64,000 nt of DNA from Siphonobacter sp. SORGH_AS_0500 (GCF_002838835.1 NZ_NHPP01000004.1:248001-312000); one strand, 5' to 3'. Shown: positions 46,532-56,119, counted from the stretch's first letter. The notes: a model not told the origin generated them from the letters alone. Made by a program: numbers and translations.

Positions 46532-48034
46532 TCGAATGTATTTGTTTTCAGTGGACGAGATTGTGGATTGTTGGTCACATAAGGATAAGCCCTGACAAAG
46601 CGTCCGGCGTAACCGGGAGAAGATATAAACCCATCATACTCGTGAAGTTTTGCAAATGTATAAAGAAGCCCCTAAGTTCCAAACGGTAATAGCTTCCAGA
46701 AATAGAAAATTATTGATAAAATCCGTAAAATAATGGATTAAAATCGACTAGACTGGTCTCATCGCTAGAAGACTAAAATGTAATACCAGCCATTTGCTTA
46801 TTACTCACTTAGAAACCTCCAGCTGTATAAAGTTTAACGACTTTTGTACGGCTTTCTGTATGTCTTAAACGTTTCATCGTTTGTGATTTAAGCAATCTGG
46901 AAATCCCTAGCGTTTAGTGACAAGGTTAGTAATCCTCATGCTTATCCGTGATCCTCAATAAGGTTTCCTACCTGCCGTTATTTTCCAAAGCCCTTCTAGC
47001 TGTCGCTCAGCTCTGTCCGAGATTAGCAAGCCTGTTTTTGTTGAGGAAAGATGTTGGCTGACCAGTTACTGGTTCGCATCCTACTGGCCAAAGGCGAGTG
47101 ACTGCAAGAAAATGCTAGTAAGGAATCTCCCTCCATAGGTAACCTAACTCCTCGAGCTGTCATCTCGAACGGAGGAAGAGACCTTATGTAGGAATGGGGC
47201 AGTGTTAAGGTTAGTATAAATTACCTCGCAATTGCTTTACTACAGCCGAGCAACTGCGGGATTAACTTCCAGTCAGAAAGTGTTGCTAAATCCTAAATAG
47301 GGTCCTTCGCTTCGCTCTGGATGACAGGAGAAGAGACAACCCCAACTACTTCAGCCCAACCGATGCCAGCTTTTCCGCTGGCATCATTCGTCTAACGCTT
47401 CATATCCACCCCCGCACGCAGTCGCTCGGCTAGAAAGTGTTACTCAATCCTAAGTAAGGTCCTTCGTTTCGCTCTGGATGACAGCAGGGAGCTTTTTCGC
47501 TGTTATCCCTCGTTAGGGAATTTCTTCGCAGTCGCTCGGTTCTGGCCGAGTGACGCTATGGTTTGGCAGGCCTCTGGTCGGTGTTAGCAAGCCTGTTTTG
47601 GTTGGGGAAACATTGTTGGCGGATCTCCTACTGGTTCGCAGTCTACCGGCCAGAGACCTAGAGCTAGGTAGTCACTCGGCTAGAGCCGAGCGACTGCGGG
47701 AGTTAATCTAAATCCTTCAACTGTTATCTCGAAATCAGGGAGAGACCTTGCTTAGGATTGCGGGTAGCTTGACGGGAACCAAGTTAATGGGTTCGAAAAG
47801 ATAATAACGTCCTTCGCTTCACTCTAGATGATAATATGGAGTATAAGCTCTTCCTGCAACGGACCTCTTGAACCAAGAGAAGCAAACTCACCTTGCAATC
47901 ACAAAAAAACTGCTAGTTAACCACCTGACAACCAAATAATCAGATGATCCTCTTTTAAAGCCACTTATCCAGTTTCACCGAGGCAGTTCTAAATAGGTTA
48001 GTATTATTGTAATATCATTTTAATATCAACTACT
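46532..48034. repeat. 1.5-kb non-coding island of short dispersed repeats
   Basis: No gene is seen between DUF4290 and the SPFH gene. Families within it: (a) GGTCCTTCGCTTCGCTCTGG-type at 47301-47327, 47458-47484, and a decayed copy at 47809-47835; (b) GTCGCTCGG...CCGAGTGAC hairpins at 47531-47554 and 47671-47694 and single arms near 47001 and 47421; (c) an imperfect 70-nt direct repeat, TTAGCAAGCCTGTTTT...GGCCA, at about 47022-47090 and 47574-47645; (d) a CTCGAA...GAGACCTT box at 47164 and 47729; (e) a hairpin GATGCCAGC...GCTGGCATC at 47362-47385, like that of the 21.8-kb repeat. Confidence 0.8.
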
Positions 48035-48883
48035 ATGAGAGACAAAATCGTTCATCCTCCTTCAGGTTATTTAATGCTGGCGTTGACTTTGCTGGCTTTT
48101 CCGGTCGGGATTGGGTTATTCTTTTACTCGCCGATTGTGGCGGTTGTAGTCCTTTTGGCCGCCCTCATTGCTTCGTTTGGCTTTTTCATTGTAAACCCCA
48201 ACGAAGCTAAAATTCTGGTGTTATTTGGAAATTACGCGGGTACAGTTAAAGATTCCGGTTTTAAATGGTCGAATCCGTTTTACATGAAATCAACGATTTC
48301 ACTGCGGGCTCGAAATCTGGAAGGGGATAAAATCAAGGTCAACGATTCACTCGGTAACCCAATCGTGATTGGTGCGGTGGTCGTTTGGCAGGTGAATGAT
48401 ACCGCCCAGGCTAAATTTGAGGTAGATAATTACGTTCAGTACGTGAAACTTCAGAGTGATGCCGCCCTGCGTCACATGGCGGGTACCTACGCTTATGATC
48501 ATTTTGACGATGATCAGCAGGAAATAACGCTCCGTTCGGGGGGAGATTTGATTAATGAAAAGCTTGAAAGTGAATTAAGTGAACGTCTGGCTCGGGCTGG
48601 GGTAACCATTCTTGAAGCCCGGATTACGCACTTAGCTTACGCGGAAGAAATTGCACACGCCATGTTGCAGCGTCAGCAGGCAACGGCCATGGTTGCCGCC
48701 CGAACTAAAATTGTAGAAGGAGCGGTAGGTATGGTAGACCTGGCTTTAAAACGATTGACCGAGAACGCCATAGTTGAGCTGGATGAGGAGAAAAAAGCCG
48801 CTATGGTGAGTAACCTCTTAGTGGTACTTTGTTCGGACAAAGCGGCTAACCCCGTAGTCAATACGGGCACTTTATATCATTAA
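48035..48883 (+). CDS. SPFH-domain (stomatin/flotillin-like) membrane protein
   Basis: 282 aa. Two hydrophobic segments (about 12-53) precede the SPFH domain: AKILVLFGNYAGTVKDSGFKWSNPFY, then IKVNDSLGNPIVIGAVVVWQVNDTAQAKFEVDNY. A long helical part (ESELSERLARAGVTILEARITHLAYAEEIAHAMLQRQQA) is typical for oligomeric membrane scaffolds. It ends 67 nt before the Arc-like gene, a pairing seen in several bacteria. Its precise job (membrane microdomain or protease control) is unknown. Confidence 0.88.
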   Translation: MRDKIVHPPSGYLMLALTLLAFPVGIGLFFYSPIVAVVVLLAALIASFGFFIVNPNEAKILVLFGNYAGTVKDSGFKWSNPFYMKSTISLRARNLEGDKIKVNDSLGNPIVIGAVVVWQVNDTAQAKFEVDNYVQYVKLQSDAALRHMAGTYAYDHFDDDQQEITLRSGGDLINEKLESELSERLARAGVTILEARITHLAYAEEIAHAMLQRQQATAMVAARTKIVEGAVGMVDLALKRLTENAIVELDEEKKAAMVSNLLVVLCSDKAANPVVNTGTLYH

Positions 48884-48950
48884 CAGATCGATGGACAGGA
48901 ATAGATTGAAGGGAGTATAGAAACTCTTGTTAAAGGTCCAATTACAAGTT

Positions 48951-49124
48951 ATGGCGAAAGAGAAAGAAGCAAAAAAAGCCTTTGTTTTACGAATGGCTCC
49001 TGAACAACTGGAAGCTTTGCAAAAATGGGCAGATGATGAATTCCGTAGTTTGAATGGACAAATTGAATTTCTATTACATGAAGCATTAAAAAGTAAAAAT
49101 CGCCTCCCCAAAGAGCGTTCCTAA
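48951..49124 (+). CDS. Arc-like ribbon-helix-helix protein
   Basis: 57 aa from the ATG at 48951; the frame upstream begins with TTG at 48927. KAFVLRMAPEQLEALQKWADDEFRSLNGQIEFLLHEALK is a ribbon-helix-helix dimer, with the strand KAFVLRMA giving DNA contacts and helix SLNGQIEFLLHEAL. It probably binds DNA and could regulate the SPFH operon or itself. It could also be a protein-interaction module. Confidence 0.85.
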   Translation: MAKEKEAKKAFVLRMAPEQLEALQKWADDEFRSLNGQIEFLLHEALKSKNRLPKERS

Positions 49125-49138
49125 GGAGTATCAGTCAT

Positions 49139-49177
49139 AAAAAAGGACAGATACGCTTCGTGTCTGTCCTTTTTTAT
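49139..49177. terminator. Bidirectional terminator
   Basis: Long hairpin (AAAAAAGGACAGA... with ...TCTGTCCTTTTTT) with flanking A- and T-runs between the Arc gene (+) and the M1 peptidase gene (-). Confidence 0.85.
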
Positions 49178-49196
49178 GACTTCTAGAATTAAACTA

Positions 49197-50834
49197 CTAA
49201 CTCTTGGTAATATTTTTGCTGTTAACGTAGTAATTAATATCTACAGTAACGGTAGAGTTGGGCTTGATTTTATTTAATTTTTGCCACTGATCCGTTGGCT
49301 TTAAAACTATTTCTTGATCGTCAATTTTGACTTTAACGGGCATGTCAAATTTAGATACACAGTTTTCCCAGCGATAAACGAGTTCATTATTTTTAAACTC
49401 ATAGGTAAATACTGGGATACGAATGTCATGTAAATATTGTTCGAAAACTTTAGCAAGCTTTAAGTTTAAAGATTGACTTATGAAATTTTCAACCTGCGTT
49501 CCGGTGACTGTTTTATGGTAGAAAGTTTTATTGATACCTAATAACATCTGGTGCCAGCGTTCGTCATTACTAACAATCTGACGGATCATGTGAAGCAGGT
49601 TTCCACCTTTGTAATACATATCTCCTGATCCTGAATAGTTAAGATTATGTATACCAACCACAGGCCGATCATTCTTAATCAGTTTTCGACACCCAATTAC
49701 ATATGCTGCTCCCGCTTCTTTTCCGAAGTAATACTCTGTAAATAAAGACTCAGAGTAGTTCGTAAAACTTTCGTGAATCCACATATCGGCCACGTCATAA
49801 TTGGTAATGCTATTAGCAAACCATTCATGGCCGGATTCATGAACAATGATAAAATCCCACTTTAAACCCCAGCCAGTAGTCGATAAATCCCGGCCTAAAT
49901 ACCCATTTCTGAAGCCATTGCCGTAAGTAACAGAACTCTGGTGTTCCATGCCCAGGTAGGGCACTTCTACGAGTTTATATCCGTCTTCGTAAAAAGGATA
50001 GGGACCAAACCAGTATTCAAAAGCTTTCAGCATCATCGGAACCTGTTGAAACTGTTTTTTCGCAAGCTCCAGGTGTTCCGGTAATACGTAATAATTCAAC
50101 GCCAGTGGCCCTTTTAATCCTTGGTACGTTTCCGACCAATGCGTATAATTGGCAATATTTAAATTAACGCCGTAGTTGTTAATGGGATTAACTACTTTCC
50201 ATTGAAAAGTCCGGGTTCCGTCGGTGTTTTCGGTAGTTTTTATTAACCGGCCATTGGATACATCCATCAACGGCTGCGGAACCGTCACGGTTATATTCAT
50301 GCTGTCCGGCTCGTCGTAAGGATGGTCTTTATTCGGCCACCAGGAACTAGCTCCCAGACCCTGACAGGCCGTTGCAATGTAGGGCTGTCCGGCTTTATCC
50401 TTAGAAAAAACAAAACCCCCATCCCAGGGAGCCCGCCGGGCTACGTGGGGTTTACCTTCGTAATAAACCGTTAATGATTCCTGGTGATTGGGAACCTGCG
50501 ATTTCTGAAGCTGAACAAAGTACGCATCGCCATCCTGAGTATAGGTAAGTGACCGACCATCCTGTTCGATTCGATTGATTTGCATGGGTCTTTGTAAATC
50601 AATCTGTAAGACCTGAGCAGATTTTAGGACTTTGTAGTAAACCTGATTGCTGCCCTTAAGCGTACTGTCTTTAGGATTAAAACGAACATTGAGATCATAA
50701 AAAGCCAGGTCCCACCAGGCCCTTTCGGGGGTTATGGTGCCGCGTAAAGTATCAAGCCTGGAGAATTCATACGTTTGAGCGAAGGTTGGAAAAACAATAC
50801 CAATGGTAATAAAAATACTTAAATAGAATTTCAT
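49197..50834 (-). CDS. M1 family aminopeptidase, exported
   Basis: 545 aa, shorter than the full M1 enzymes, lacking the C-terminal helical domain. Signal peptide (MKFYLSIFITIGIVFPTFAQ). Zinc site HESGHEWF with the second Glu in WIHESFTNYSESLF (about residues 332-356). The GAMEN-type motif reads LGMEHQSSV, with a divergent first residue. The N-terminal beta domain has the WDLAFYDLNVRFNPKD region. A periplasmic metallo-aminopeptidase. Confidence 0.9.
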   Translation of the reverse strand: MKFYLSIFITIGIVFPTFAQTYEFSRLDTLRGTITPERAWWDLAFYDLNVRFNPKDSTLKGSNQVYYKVLKSAQVLQIDLQRPMQINRIEQDGRSLTYTQDGDAYFVQLQKSQVPNHQESLTVYYEGKPHVARRAPWDGGFVFSKDKAGQPYIATACQGLGASSWWPNKDHPYDEPDSMNITVTVPQPLMDVSNGRLIKTTENTDGTRTFQWKVVNPINNYGVNLNIANYTHWSETYQGLKGPLALNYYVLPEHLELAKKQFQQVPMMLKAFEYWFGPYPFYEDGYKLVEVPYLGMEHQSSVTYGNGFRNGYLGRDLSTTGWGLKWDFIIVHESGHEWFANSITNYDVADMWIHESFTNYSESLFTEYYFGKEAGAAYVIGCRKLIKNDRPVVGIHNLNYSGSGDMYYKGGNLLHMIRQIVSNDERWHQMLLGINKTFYHKTVTGTQVENFISQSLNLKLAKVFEQYLHDIRIPVFTYEFKNNELVYRWENCVSKFDMPVKVKIDDQEIVLKPTDQWQKLNKIKPNSTVTVDINYYVNSKNITKS

Positions 50835-50918
50835 GGGTTATACATTCATTTGAGCAATGAGCTGCTGGGAAATTGTAGTGAATTTTTGGTAAGGGAAAGT
50901 AAAACTAACTAAATATAT

Positions 50919-50952
50919 CTAAAAATGAGTATGTGAAATACCCATTTTTAGA
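50919..50952 (-). terminator. Hairpin downstream of the DUF1080 gene
   Basis: Arms TCTAAAAATGAGTAT and ATACCCATTTTTAGA, one mismatch, 5-nt loop, just after the DUF1080 stop. The T-run is short, so termination is uncertain. Confidence 0.5.
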
Positions 50953-51005
50953 TAACGACGAGCCGTCCTGCGACAACTAACCCTTGTTGGCTGATTTCTA
51001 TACAT

Positions 51006-51632
51006 TTAATCAGCTAACTTTCGAACTTTAATATCTTTAAAATACACAACACTTTTGGGATCATGGCCTTGTAAAGCAAAGGTTCCAGAACTAATCAGGC
51101 GTTGCTTCATGTCAGTCGGACGCTCTGCATTAGCGGGTTCGGTGTAGTCTACCACAGTTTTATCATTAATCTTGATAACCACGTGTTTGTCCTGCACGGT
51201 AATCTGTTCAGTATACCATTCATTATCTTTAACATAAACCTCTTTTACATCCTGAATATTGTAAAGGCTGCCGGTGCGTTTCCAGTCGGTATGAGAATTG
51301 TTTACCTGAACTTCATAACCCTTCGCTGGCCAGCCGTCTTCCTGATAGGCAGTATGAAAGTAAATCCCTGAATTAGAGCCTGGTGTAGTTTTAACTTTAG
51401 CCTGAAATTCAAAGTTTTTGAAAGGCTGTTCGGAGCCTTCGTAGAACAAGTGAGCCACGGGACCGGCTACCTTAATGCAGCCATCTTCAACACTGAAGGT
51501 GTCGGCGTTTTTACCGACCTTCCAGCCCTTCAAGGTCTTGCCATCAAAAAGAGAAATCCACTGGTCTTTGGGAGGAATAAAACTCAAGGAGCAAGTGGTA
51601 AGAGCAATGAGTAATGCTACGTGTTTTTTCAT
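51006..51632 (-). CDS. DUF1080 (3-keto-disaccharide hydrolase-like) exported protein
   Basis: 208 aa. Signal peptide (MKKHVALLIALTTCSLSFIP). The domain begins with WISLFDGKTLKGWKVGK and has SGIYFHTAYQEDGWPAKGYEVQVNNSH and LQGHDPKSVVYFKDIKVRKL, the concanavalin-like DUF1080 fold common in Bacteroidota and Planctomycetota. In related proteins it binds or hydrolyses sugars. It is monocistronic. Confidence 0.88.
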   Translation of the reverse strand: MKKHVALLIALTTCSLSFIPPKDQWISLFDGKTLKGWKVGKNADTFSVEDGCIKVAGPVAHLFYEGSEQPFKNFEFQAKVKTTPGSNSGIYFHTAYQEDGWPAKGYEVQVNNSHTDWKRTGSLYNIQDVKEVYVKDNEWYTEQITVQDKHVVIKINDKTVVDYTEPANAERPTDMKQRLISSGTFALQGHDPKSVVYFKDIKVRKLAD

Positions 51633-51972
51633 CTTTCAATAAAAATGTAGAGGTTAATAAAAATTAGAAGAAGTAATGACAAAGTAAATTTTAAACATAA
51701 ATGATAAGAATGCTAATAGTTATTAGCAATAAAGAGTGATTTTGAATGTAAGATCGCTCCTAAATACCCTCATTCAAATTAACTTACGTTAAAAAGGTAG
51801 GTTAGGGAGTTGTTTGCTATGAAAAAAATAATCATGATTATTGAGCATCATTTTAGGATAATGAAGCATTGTTTTTTGATACTTAAAACAAGTTTAGAAA
51901 TGCTATATTAAAAATAAAATAGGCTGGCATACATTATTTATAAGTTTACGGATAAAAAAATAGATATACTGT
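51633..51972. other. Divergent gap, no gene seen
   Basis: AT-rich, between the DUF1080 gene and the small membrane-protein gene. It holds the promoters for both; no distinct motif was resolved. Confidence 0.5.
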
Positions 51973-52404
51973 ATGGATTCTTTTGCAGCAACTGCCAGTG
52001 GAGTCGTTGGAGCTACTACGCTGACACTCTTGCATGAAACGGCTCGTAAAACCGTTGATGATGCTCCCCGAATTGATTTGTTAGGCAAACGGGCTATTTC
52101 TAAATTACTACCCGATTACCTGTCACCTTCAGAAGAGACGCTGCACAAAGCTTCTCTGGTAGGCGATATCATGTCGAATGCCGCTTATTATGGATTGGTA
52201 AGCATGGATAAGCCCAAAAACGGCCTTAGAAATGGGGCTATTTTAGGACTGGCTGCCGGTATTGGAGCTGTACTGTTGCCGGGACCGCTAGGCTTGGGAG
52301 AGGCTCCGAGCAATCGTACTACAGCTACTAAGCTGATGACTATTGGCTGGTACCTAGCGGGTGGGTTAGCAGCAGGATTGACTTTCAAATTGCTAAAACG
52401 TTAG
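51973..52404 (+). CDS. Hypothetical small membrane protein
   Basis: 143 aa, not assigned to a family. Start MDSFAATASGVVGATTLTLLHETARK, then an amphipathic middle (LLPDYLSPSEETLHKASLVGDIMS) and two hydrophobic segments (NGAILGLAAGIGAVLLPGPLGLG and TIGWYLAGGLAAGLTFKLL) at about 85-140. Ends 4 nt before the stop of the convergent GNAT gene, so the pair lacks a terminator between them. Confidence 0.6.
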   Translation: MDSFAATASGVVGATTLTLLHETARKTVDDAPRIDLLGKRAISKLLPDYLSPSEETLHKASLVGDIMSNAAYYGLVSMDKPKNGLRNGAILGLAAGIGAVLLPGPLGLGEAPSNRTTATKLMTIGWYLAGGLAAGLTFKLLKR

Positions 52405-52408
52405 GTAA

Positions 52409-52932
52409 TTATAGATACCATTTTTCATAGACTTCCTGCTTAACTATAGTTGTATAGTTTTCAAATTGTTCGCAAGTTAATAACTGAGGCGAAGACATGA
52501 TCCGTAAGGGAAAGGTCTCGCCTCTTTTCTGATAGGGAGGCTGGTAATAGGAGTAGTCATTGAGGCATAAACCCAGCCGTTCGTAAAACCTGATTCTGGA
52601 TTCATTAATAGCATCCGTAGGAGGTTGCACTTCAAGTAATAGGGGTTGATCCGTCAGCAGTTGCTGCATGATGGTCGTTCCCGTTCCTTTGCCCCGGGCG
52701 TTGGCATGGACGGCCAGGTATTCCAGAAAATGGAACGTTTTGAAGTCCCAGCAGACGGCCATTCCTAAAATTCATGGTTTTCTTCCCAAACCAGTAATTG
52801 CATTTGTTCGTCTGCCAACGTTCTTTTTAAAGTTTCCAGGTCGCGTCTTTCGCCTGTGTGGAAAGCGGATTGTAACAAATTCCAAACCTCGGGGAAGTAG
52901 GGGTGATGTTCGTTCTGAATACGTATGAACAT
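52409..52932 (-). pseudogene. GNAT acetyltransferase, frameshifted by one missing base
   Basis: Start at MFIRIQNEHHPYFPEVWNLL (52932); the upstream frame adds an unlikely leader. The frame is lost at 52771-52772 (TT instead of TTT on the plus strand). One extra base gives WEENHEILGMAVCWDFKTFHFLEYLAV and continues to GKGTGTTIMQQLL, the acetyl-CoA binding motif (R/G)xGxG. Total 174 aa. The acceptor is unknown. Probably an intact gene with a sequencing deletion. Confidence 0.8.
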
Positions 52933-53153
52933 AAAACGCCAATGTGATGAAGTGAAGAGCAATCATTGTCATGAAGACTGAATTGGATTGCCAAACCAAT
53001 AAATTAGAATATTTATAGATTGTGGAATGTTTCTTGTACTTTTTTTATTTAACTCAAAGGATTTGATGAACTTTGTTTACCTAGTGTCTGCAAGCATAGG
53101 GTTGCATGTTTAGTGGCCACTCGTAGACGATCAGAACTTTACCTAGCAGTCAG

Positions 53154-53552
53154 ATGAATAATGGAATGTCATTTTTTCTAGCCCGCTTAGCGGTCGGCAC
53201 TAGTTTGTTAGGGCATGGACTGGTTCGAATGCCGAAATTAAGTGGCTTTAGTGCCTGGATGGTAGACAAATTCAAAGATTCTTTGTTGCCTGAATCCCTG
53301 GTCACGCCATTTAGTTATGCTTTGCCGATTGCCGAGTTAATGGTAGGCGTTCTGATTGTGCTGGGTTTGTTTACTCGATTGGCCTTGACTGCGGGAAGCT
53401 GGATTATGATTAGTCTCATTTTTGGTTCGTCAATGGTAGAAGACTGGGGAGCCATTCCGTCACAGCTCATTCATGTAGCTTTTCTGACTATATTACTTGT
53501 ATTTGAACATTCCCATAATTCGTATTCACTGGATAAAATGACCCGGAAATAG
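53154..53552 (+). CDS. DoxX family membrane protein
   Basis: 132 aa, four hydrophobic segments. ARLAVGTSLLGHGLVRMPKL near the start, then PIAELMVGVLIVLGLFTRLALTAGSWIM, are typical of the DoxX/SURF4-like family. Its role in Bacteroidota is unclear; quinol- or thiol-linked redox roles are proposed for relatives. It lies 75 nt before the MFS gene and could be cotranscribed. Confidence 0.8.
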   Translation: MNNGMSFFLARLAVGTSLLGHGLVRMPKLSGFSAWMVDKFKDSLLPESLVTPFSYALPIAELMVGVLIVLGLFTRLALTAGSWIMISLIFGSSMVEDWGAIPSQLIHVAFLTILLVFEHSHNSYSLDKMTRK

Positions 53553-53626
53553 CTGACCAAGCATGTGACCAGGCATTTATGATCCAGCACTTTTGAGCAA
53601 ACAGCGTTTTTCCCTTTGAAAATTAT

Positions 53627-54795
53627 ATGAAAAAGAGTCTTATTTCCTTAACTGTGGGCGGCTTCGGCATTGGTATGACGGAGTTTGTCATGATGGGTAT
53701 TTTGCCGGATATTGCCAGAGATCTGCAAATCACCATTCCCGAAGCAGGGCACCTGATTTCGGCTTATGCTCTGGGGGTAGTTTTAGGAGCACCTCTGCTG
53801 GTTGGTATCGCTGGGAATTACCCTCCGAAGAAAATTCTGCTGGGCCTAATGGCCTTGTTTACCTTCTGTAATGCTCTGTCTTCTTTTGCTCCGAACTACC
53901 AACTCATGATGTTAACCCGATTGCTGTCGGGCTTACCTCACGGGGCATTCTTTGGTGTGGGTGCGGTAGTGGCCAGCCGTTTGGCAACGCCGGGTAAAGA
54001 AGCTCAGGCAATTTCGGTCATGTTTGCGGGTTTAACCATTGCCAATATCATTGGTGTTCCACTGGGAACGTATATCGGGCATAACATGAGCTGGCGAATT
54101 ACTTTCCTGATCATTTCAGGGGTTGGCTTGCTAACGATGTTCAGTATCCAGCAGTTATTACCCAATTTACCTACGGTGGGGGATTCTAATATTATCAAAG
54201 ATCTGAAGATTTTTACCCGCGTAGAACCTTGCTGATTCTTGGAATTACCGCCATTGGAACGGGTGGACTGTTTGCCTGGTTTAGTTACATTGCTCCTTTA
54301 CTAACCGAAGTAGGAGGATTTAGAAGCGACCAGATTACCTGGATTTTGGTGCTGGCAGGTGTGGGTATGGCCGTTGGAAATGCCATCGCGGGCTTCACGG
54401 CTGATCGACTCTCTCCCATCAAAGCCACGGCTTTATTCCTCTTATTAATGGCGGTTTCGTTGACGGTTGTATCATTCATCGCTCCTTTCAAAATACCGCT
54501 TCTGGTAATGACTTTCGTAACCGGAGCCATTTCCTTCACGCTTGGAGCACCTATTCAGATCCTGATGATTCGGGCTGCCAATGGTTCAGAAATGCTGGCG
54601 TCTTCTGTAAGTCAGGCTGGTTTTAATATGGGCAACGCCCTCGGAGCTTACCTGGGCGGTTTACCGATTGCCGCAGGTTTGGGTTATACTTCGCCCCAGT
54701 GGGTGGGAGCCATGCTGGCGTTAACGGGTTTCCTGATGTCTGTGGTAGTCTACTATCGTCAGAAAAATGCGGTTAGAGAACGGGTATTAGCTTAA
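53627..54795 (+). pseudogene. MFS transporter (AraJ/sugar-efflux-like), frameshifted by one missing base
   Basis: The first part (MKKSLISLTVGGFGIGMTEFVMMGILPDIA) has the DHA1/AraJ-like start, six helices and TRLLSGLPHGAFFGVGAVVAS. The frame is lost at about 54231 (TGC instead of TGGC). With one more base VEPWLILGITAIGTGGLFAWFSYIAPLLTEVG follows, with the remaining six helices, to 389 aa. Such transporters export drugs, sugars or other small molecules; substrate unknown. The downstream part is not overlapped by any other gene. Probably sequencing error. Confidence 0.85.
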
Positions 54796-54807
54796 TTATT
54801 GCTACTC

Positions 54808-54844
54808 AAAGGGGCCGTGCAAATCATTTGCACGGCCCCTTTTT
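54808..54844. terminator. Bidirectional terminator
   Basis: AAAGGGGCCGTGCAAAT with ATTTGCACGGCCCCTTT around a single-base loop region, with T-run to the right and A-run to the left. Shared by the MFS gene (+) and mgsA (-). Confidence 0.85.
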
Positions 54845-54846
54845 CA

Positions 54847-55311
54847 TTAATCGAAGTTTTCGACTACCTGGCGTTTCAGGTAGGTGCTGTAATCGGTCAA
54901 CTGTGATTCGTAATCCTGATGCATGAAGGGCGAGCTGAGCAGAAAGTCGGCAGTGGCCCGATTACAGGCCATCGGAATATTCCAAACTACTGCCAGTCGT
55001 AATAAAGCTTTCACGTCCGGGTCGTGCGGCTGAGATTCCATCGGATCCCAAAAGAAAATGATGGCATCAATCTTCGATTCGGCAATCATGGCTCCAATTT
55101 GCTGATCGCCGCCAAGTGGCCCTGAGAGTAGTTTAGTAACTGGGAGTTTCAACGCTTCTTCCAGCAATCGGCCCGTTGTGCCGGTAGCAAATAACTGGTG
55201 CTTACTCAAGAATTCCTGATTCGCCAAAGCCCATTCCAGAATCTCGGCTTTTTTATGATCGTGAGCCACGAGGGCGATGCGTTTATGAGCGTTTAAGTGT
55301 CTGCTTGCCAT
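54847..55311 (-). CDS. mgsA: Methylglyoxal synthase
   Basis: 154 aa. Converts dihydroxyacetone phosphate to methylglyoxal. Motifs: ALVAHDHKKAEILEWA at the start, LFATGTTGRLLEE (phosphate site), SGPLGGDQQIGAMIAE (catalytic Asp), and FFWDPMESQPHDPDVKALLRLAVVWNIPMACNRATADF. Second gene of a likely operon with the P-loop kinase, 9 nt after it. Confidence 0.95.
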   Translation of the reverse strand: MASRHLNAHKRIALVAHDHKKAEILEWALANQEFLSKHQLFATGTTGRLLEEALKLPVTKLLSGPLGGDQQIGAMIAESKIDAIIFFWDPMESQPHDPDVKALLRLAVVWNIPMACNRATADFLLSSPFMHQDYESQLTDYSTYLKRQVVENFD

Positions 55312-55320
55312 AAGGGTGAT

Positions 55321-55827
55321 TTATGAATTGGTTTCAGAAGGCCATGTAAAAGGTTGAAAATCAAATTTGCTTTTTAATTCCTGCAATTGCGAGTACTGAT
55401 ACGCTACGGCATTAGCACCCACTGAATCAGCCCGAAGATGGTCTCTTTCCTGACAAATTTCAAGAGGTGTATCAAACAATCGGTATTGAATATGGAAAGA
55501 AGGGAAATTTCGCAGCATTAAGGTAATGTATTCTTCAAAATACGTCTTTTTCAGATGCGTGTTATCCATCATTACGTTCCAGCCTAACCGTAAGGCATCA
55601 ATCAATAGTTTGGTATGCATCCGATCAACCAGATTTTCAATTCGGCTCTGATCTTCCTTAGGCCAGTGCCAGTAGGTGCCAAGTGAAACGGGCAGCAGAC
55701 TCCGCCTTAATTCATCCCGACTGATTCGCAACCAGTTCGGCTGATTCAGACAAAATTCTTTCGCCCAGGTTGATTTTCCGCTTCCACTAACGCCAATCAA
55801 AACGACCATTTGTTTCATAATTGGCAA
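55321..55827 (-). CDS. P-loop kinase (polynucleotide-kinase-like ATPase)
   Basis: 168 aa. P-loop GVSGSGKSTWAKEF, then LRISRDELRRSLLP, and NVMMDNTHLKKTYFEEYI, a layout of the T4 polynucleotide kinase/zeta-toxin-like AAA_33 proteins. ATP and a phosphoacceptor, probably a nucleotide or RNA end; substrate unknown. The start may be M1 or M4 (MKQMVVLIG). It is translated just before mgsA. Confidence 0.8.
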   Translation of the reverse strand: MPIMKQMVVLIGVSGSGKSTWAKEFCLNQPNWLRISRDELRRSLLPVSLGTYWHWPKEDQSRIENLVDRMHTKLLIDALRLGWNVMMDNTHLKKTYFEEYITLMLRNFPSFHIQYRLFDTPLEICQERDHLRADSVGANAVAYQYSQLQELKSKFDFQPFTWPSETNS

Positions 55828-56064
55828 GGTCTAAAAATTCCGTGAAAGTAAATCCATCAGCTTCGCGAGTGTTTAAAATTTATAATCGCTGGGCCTTGAT
55901 GTGAGTTATGGCCTGGGCAATCTTTACCGATTGAGAATCGAGAGACCATGCATACCTTCAGAGTCCCTGGGTGAAATTCGGGGAAGCAACATGCTTCGCT
56001 CGGAATGAAAGGGGAGGATTACCAGTAAGGATCAGTCATTAGGTAACGCACCACGCTATTCATA

Positions 56065-56100
56065 GAAAAGTCCGCAAATCAGGACATTTGCGGACTTTTC
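56065..56100 (-). terminator. Terminator of the DUF6807 gene
   Basis: A 15-bp stem (GAAAAGTCCGCAAAT with ATTTGCGGACTTTTC), 6-nt loop, 20 nt past the stop; the following T-run is modest. Confidence 0.75.
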
Positions 56101-56119
56101 AGGAGTTAGTTAACCACGG

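Noticed and set aside
46560..48030. Hidden tRNA or rRNA genes in the 1.5-kb gap
   Set aside because: No cloverleaf or rRNA-like sequence was seen; the structure is explained by dispersed palindromes.
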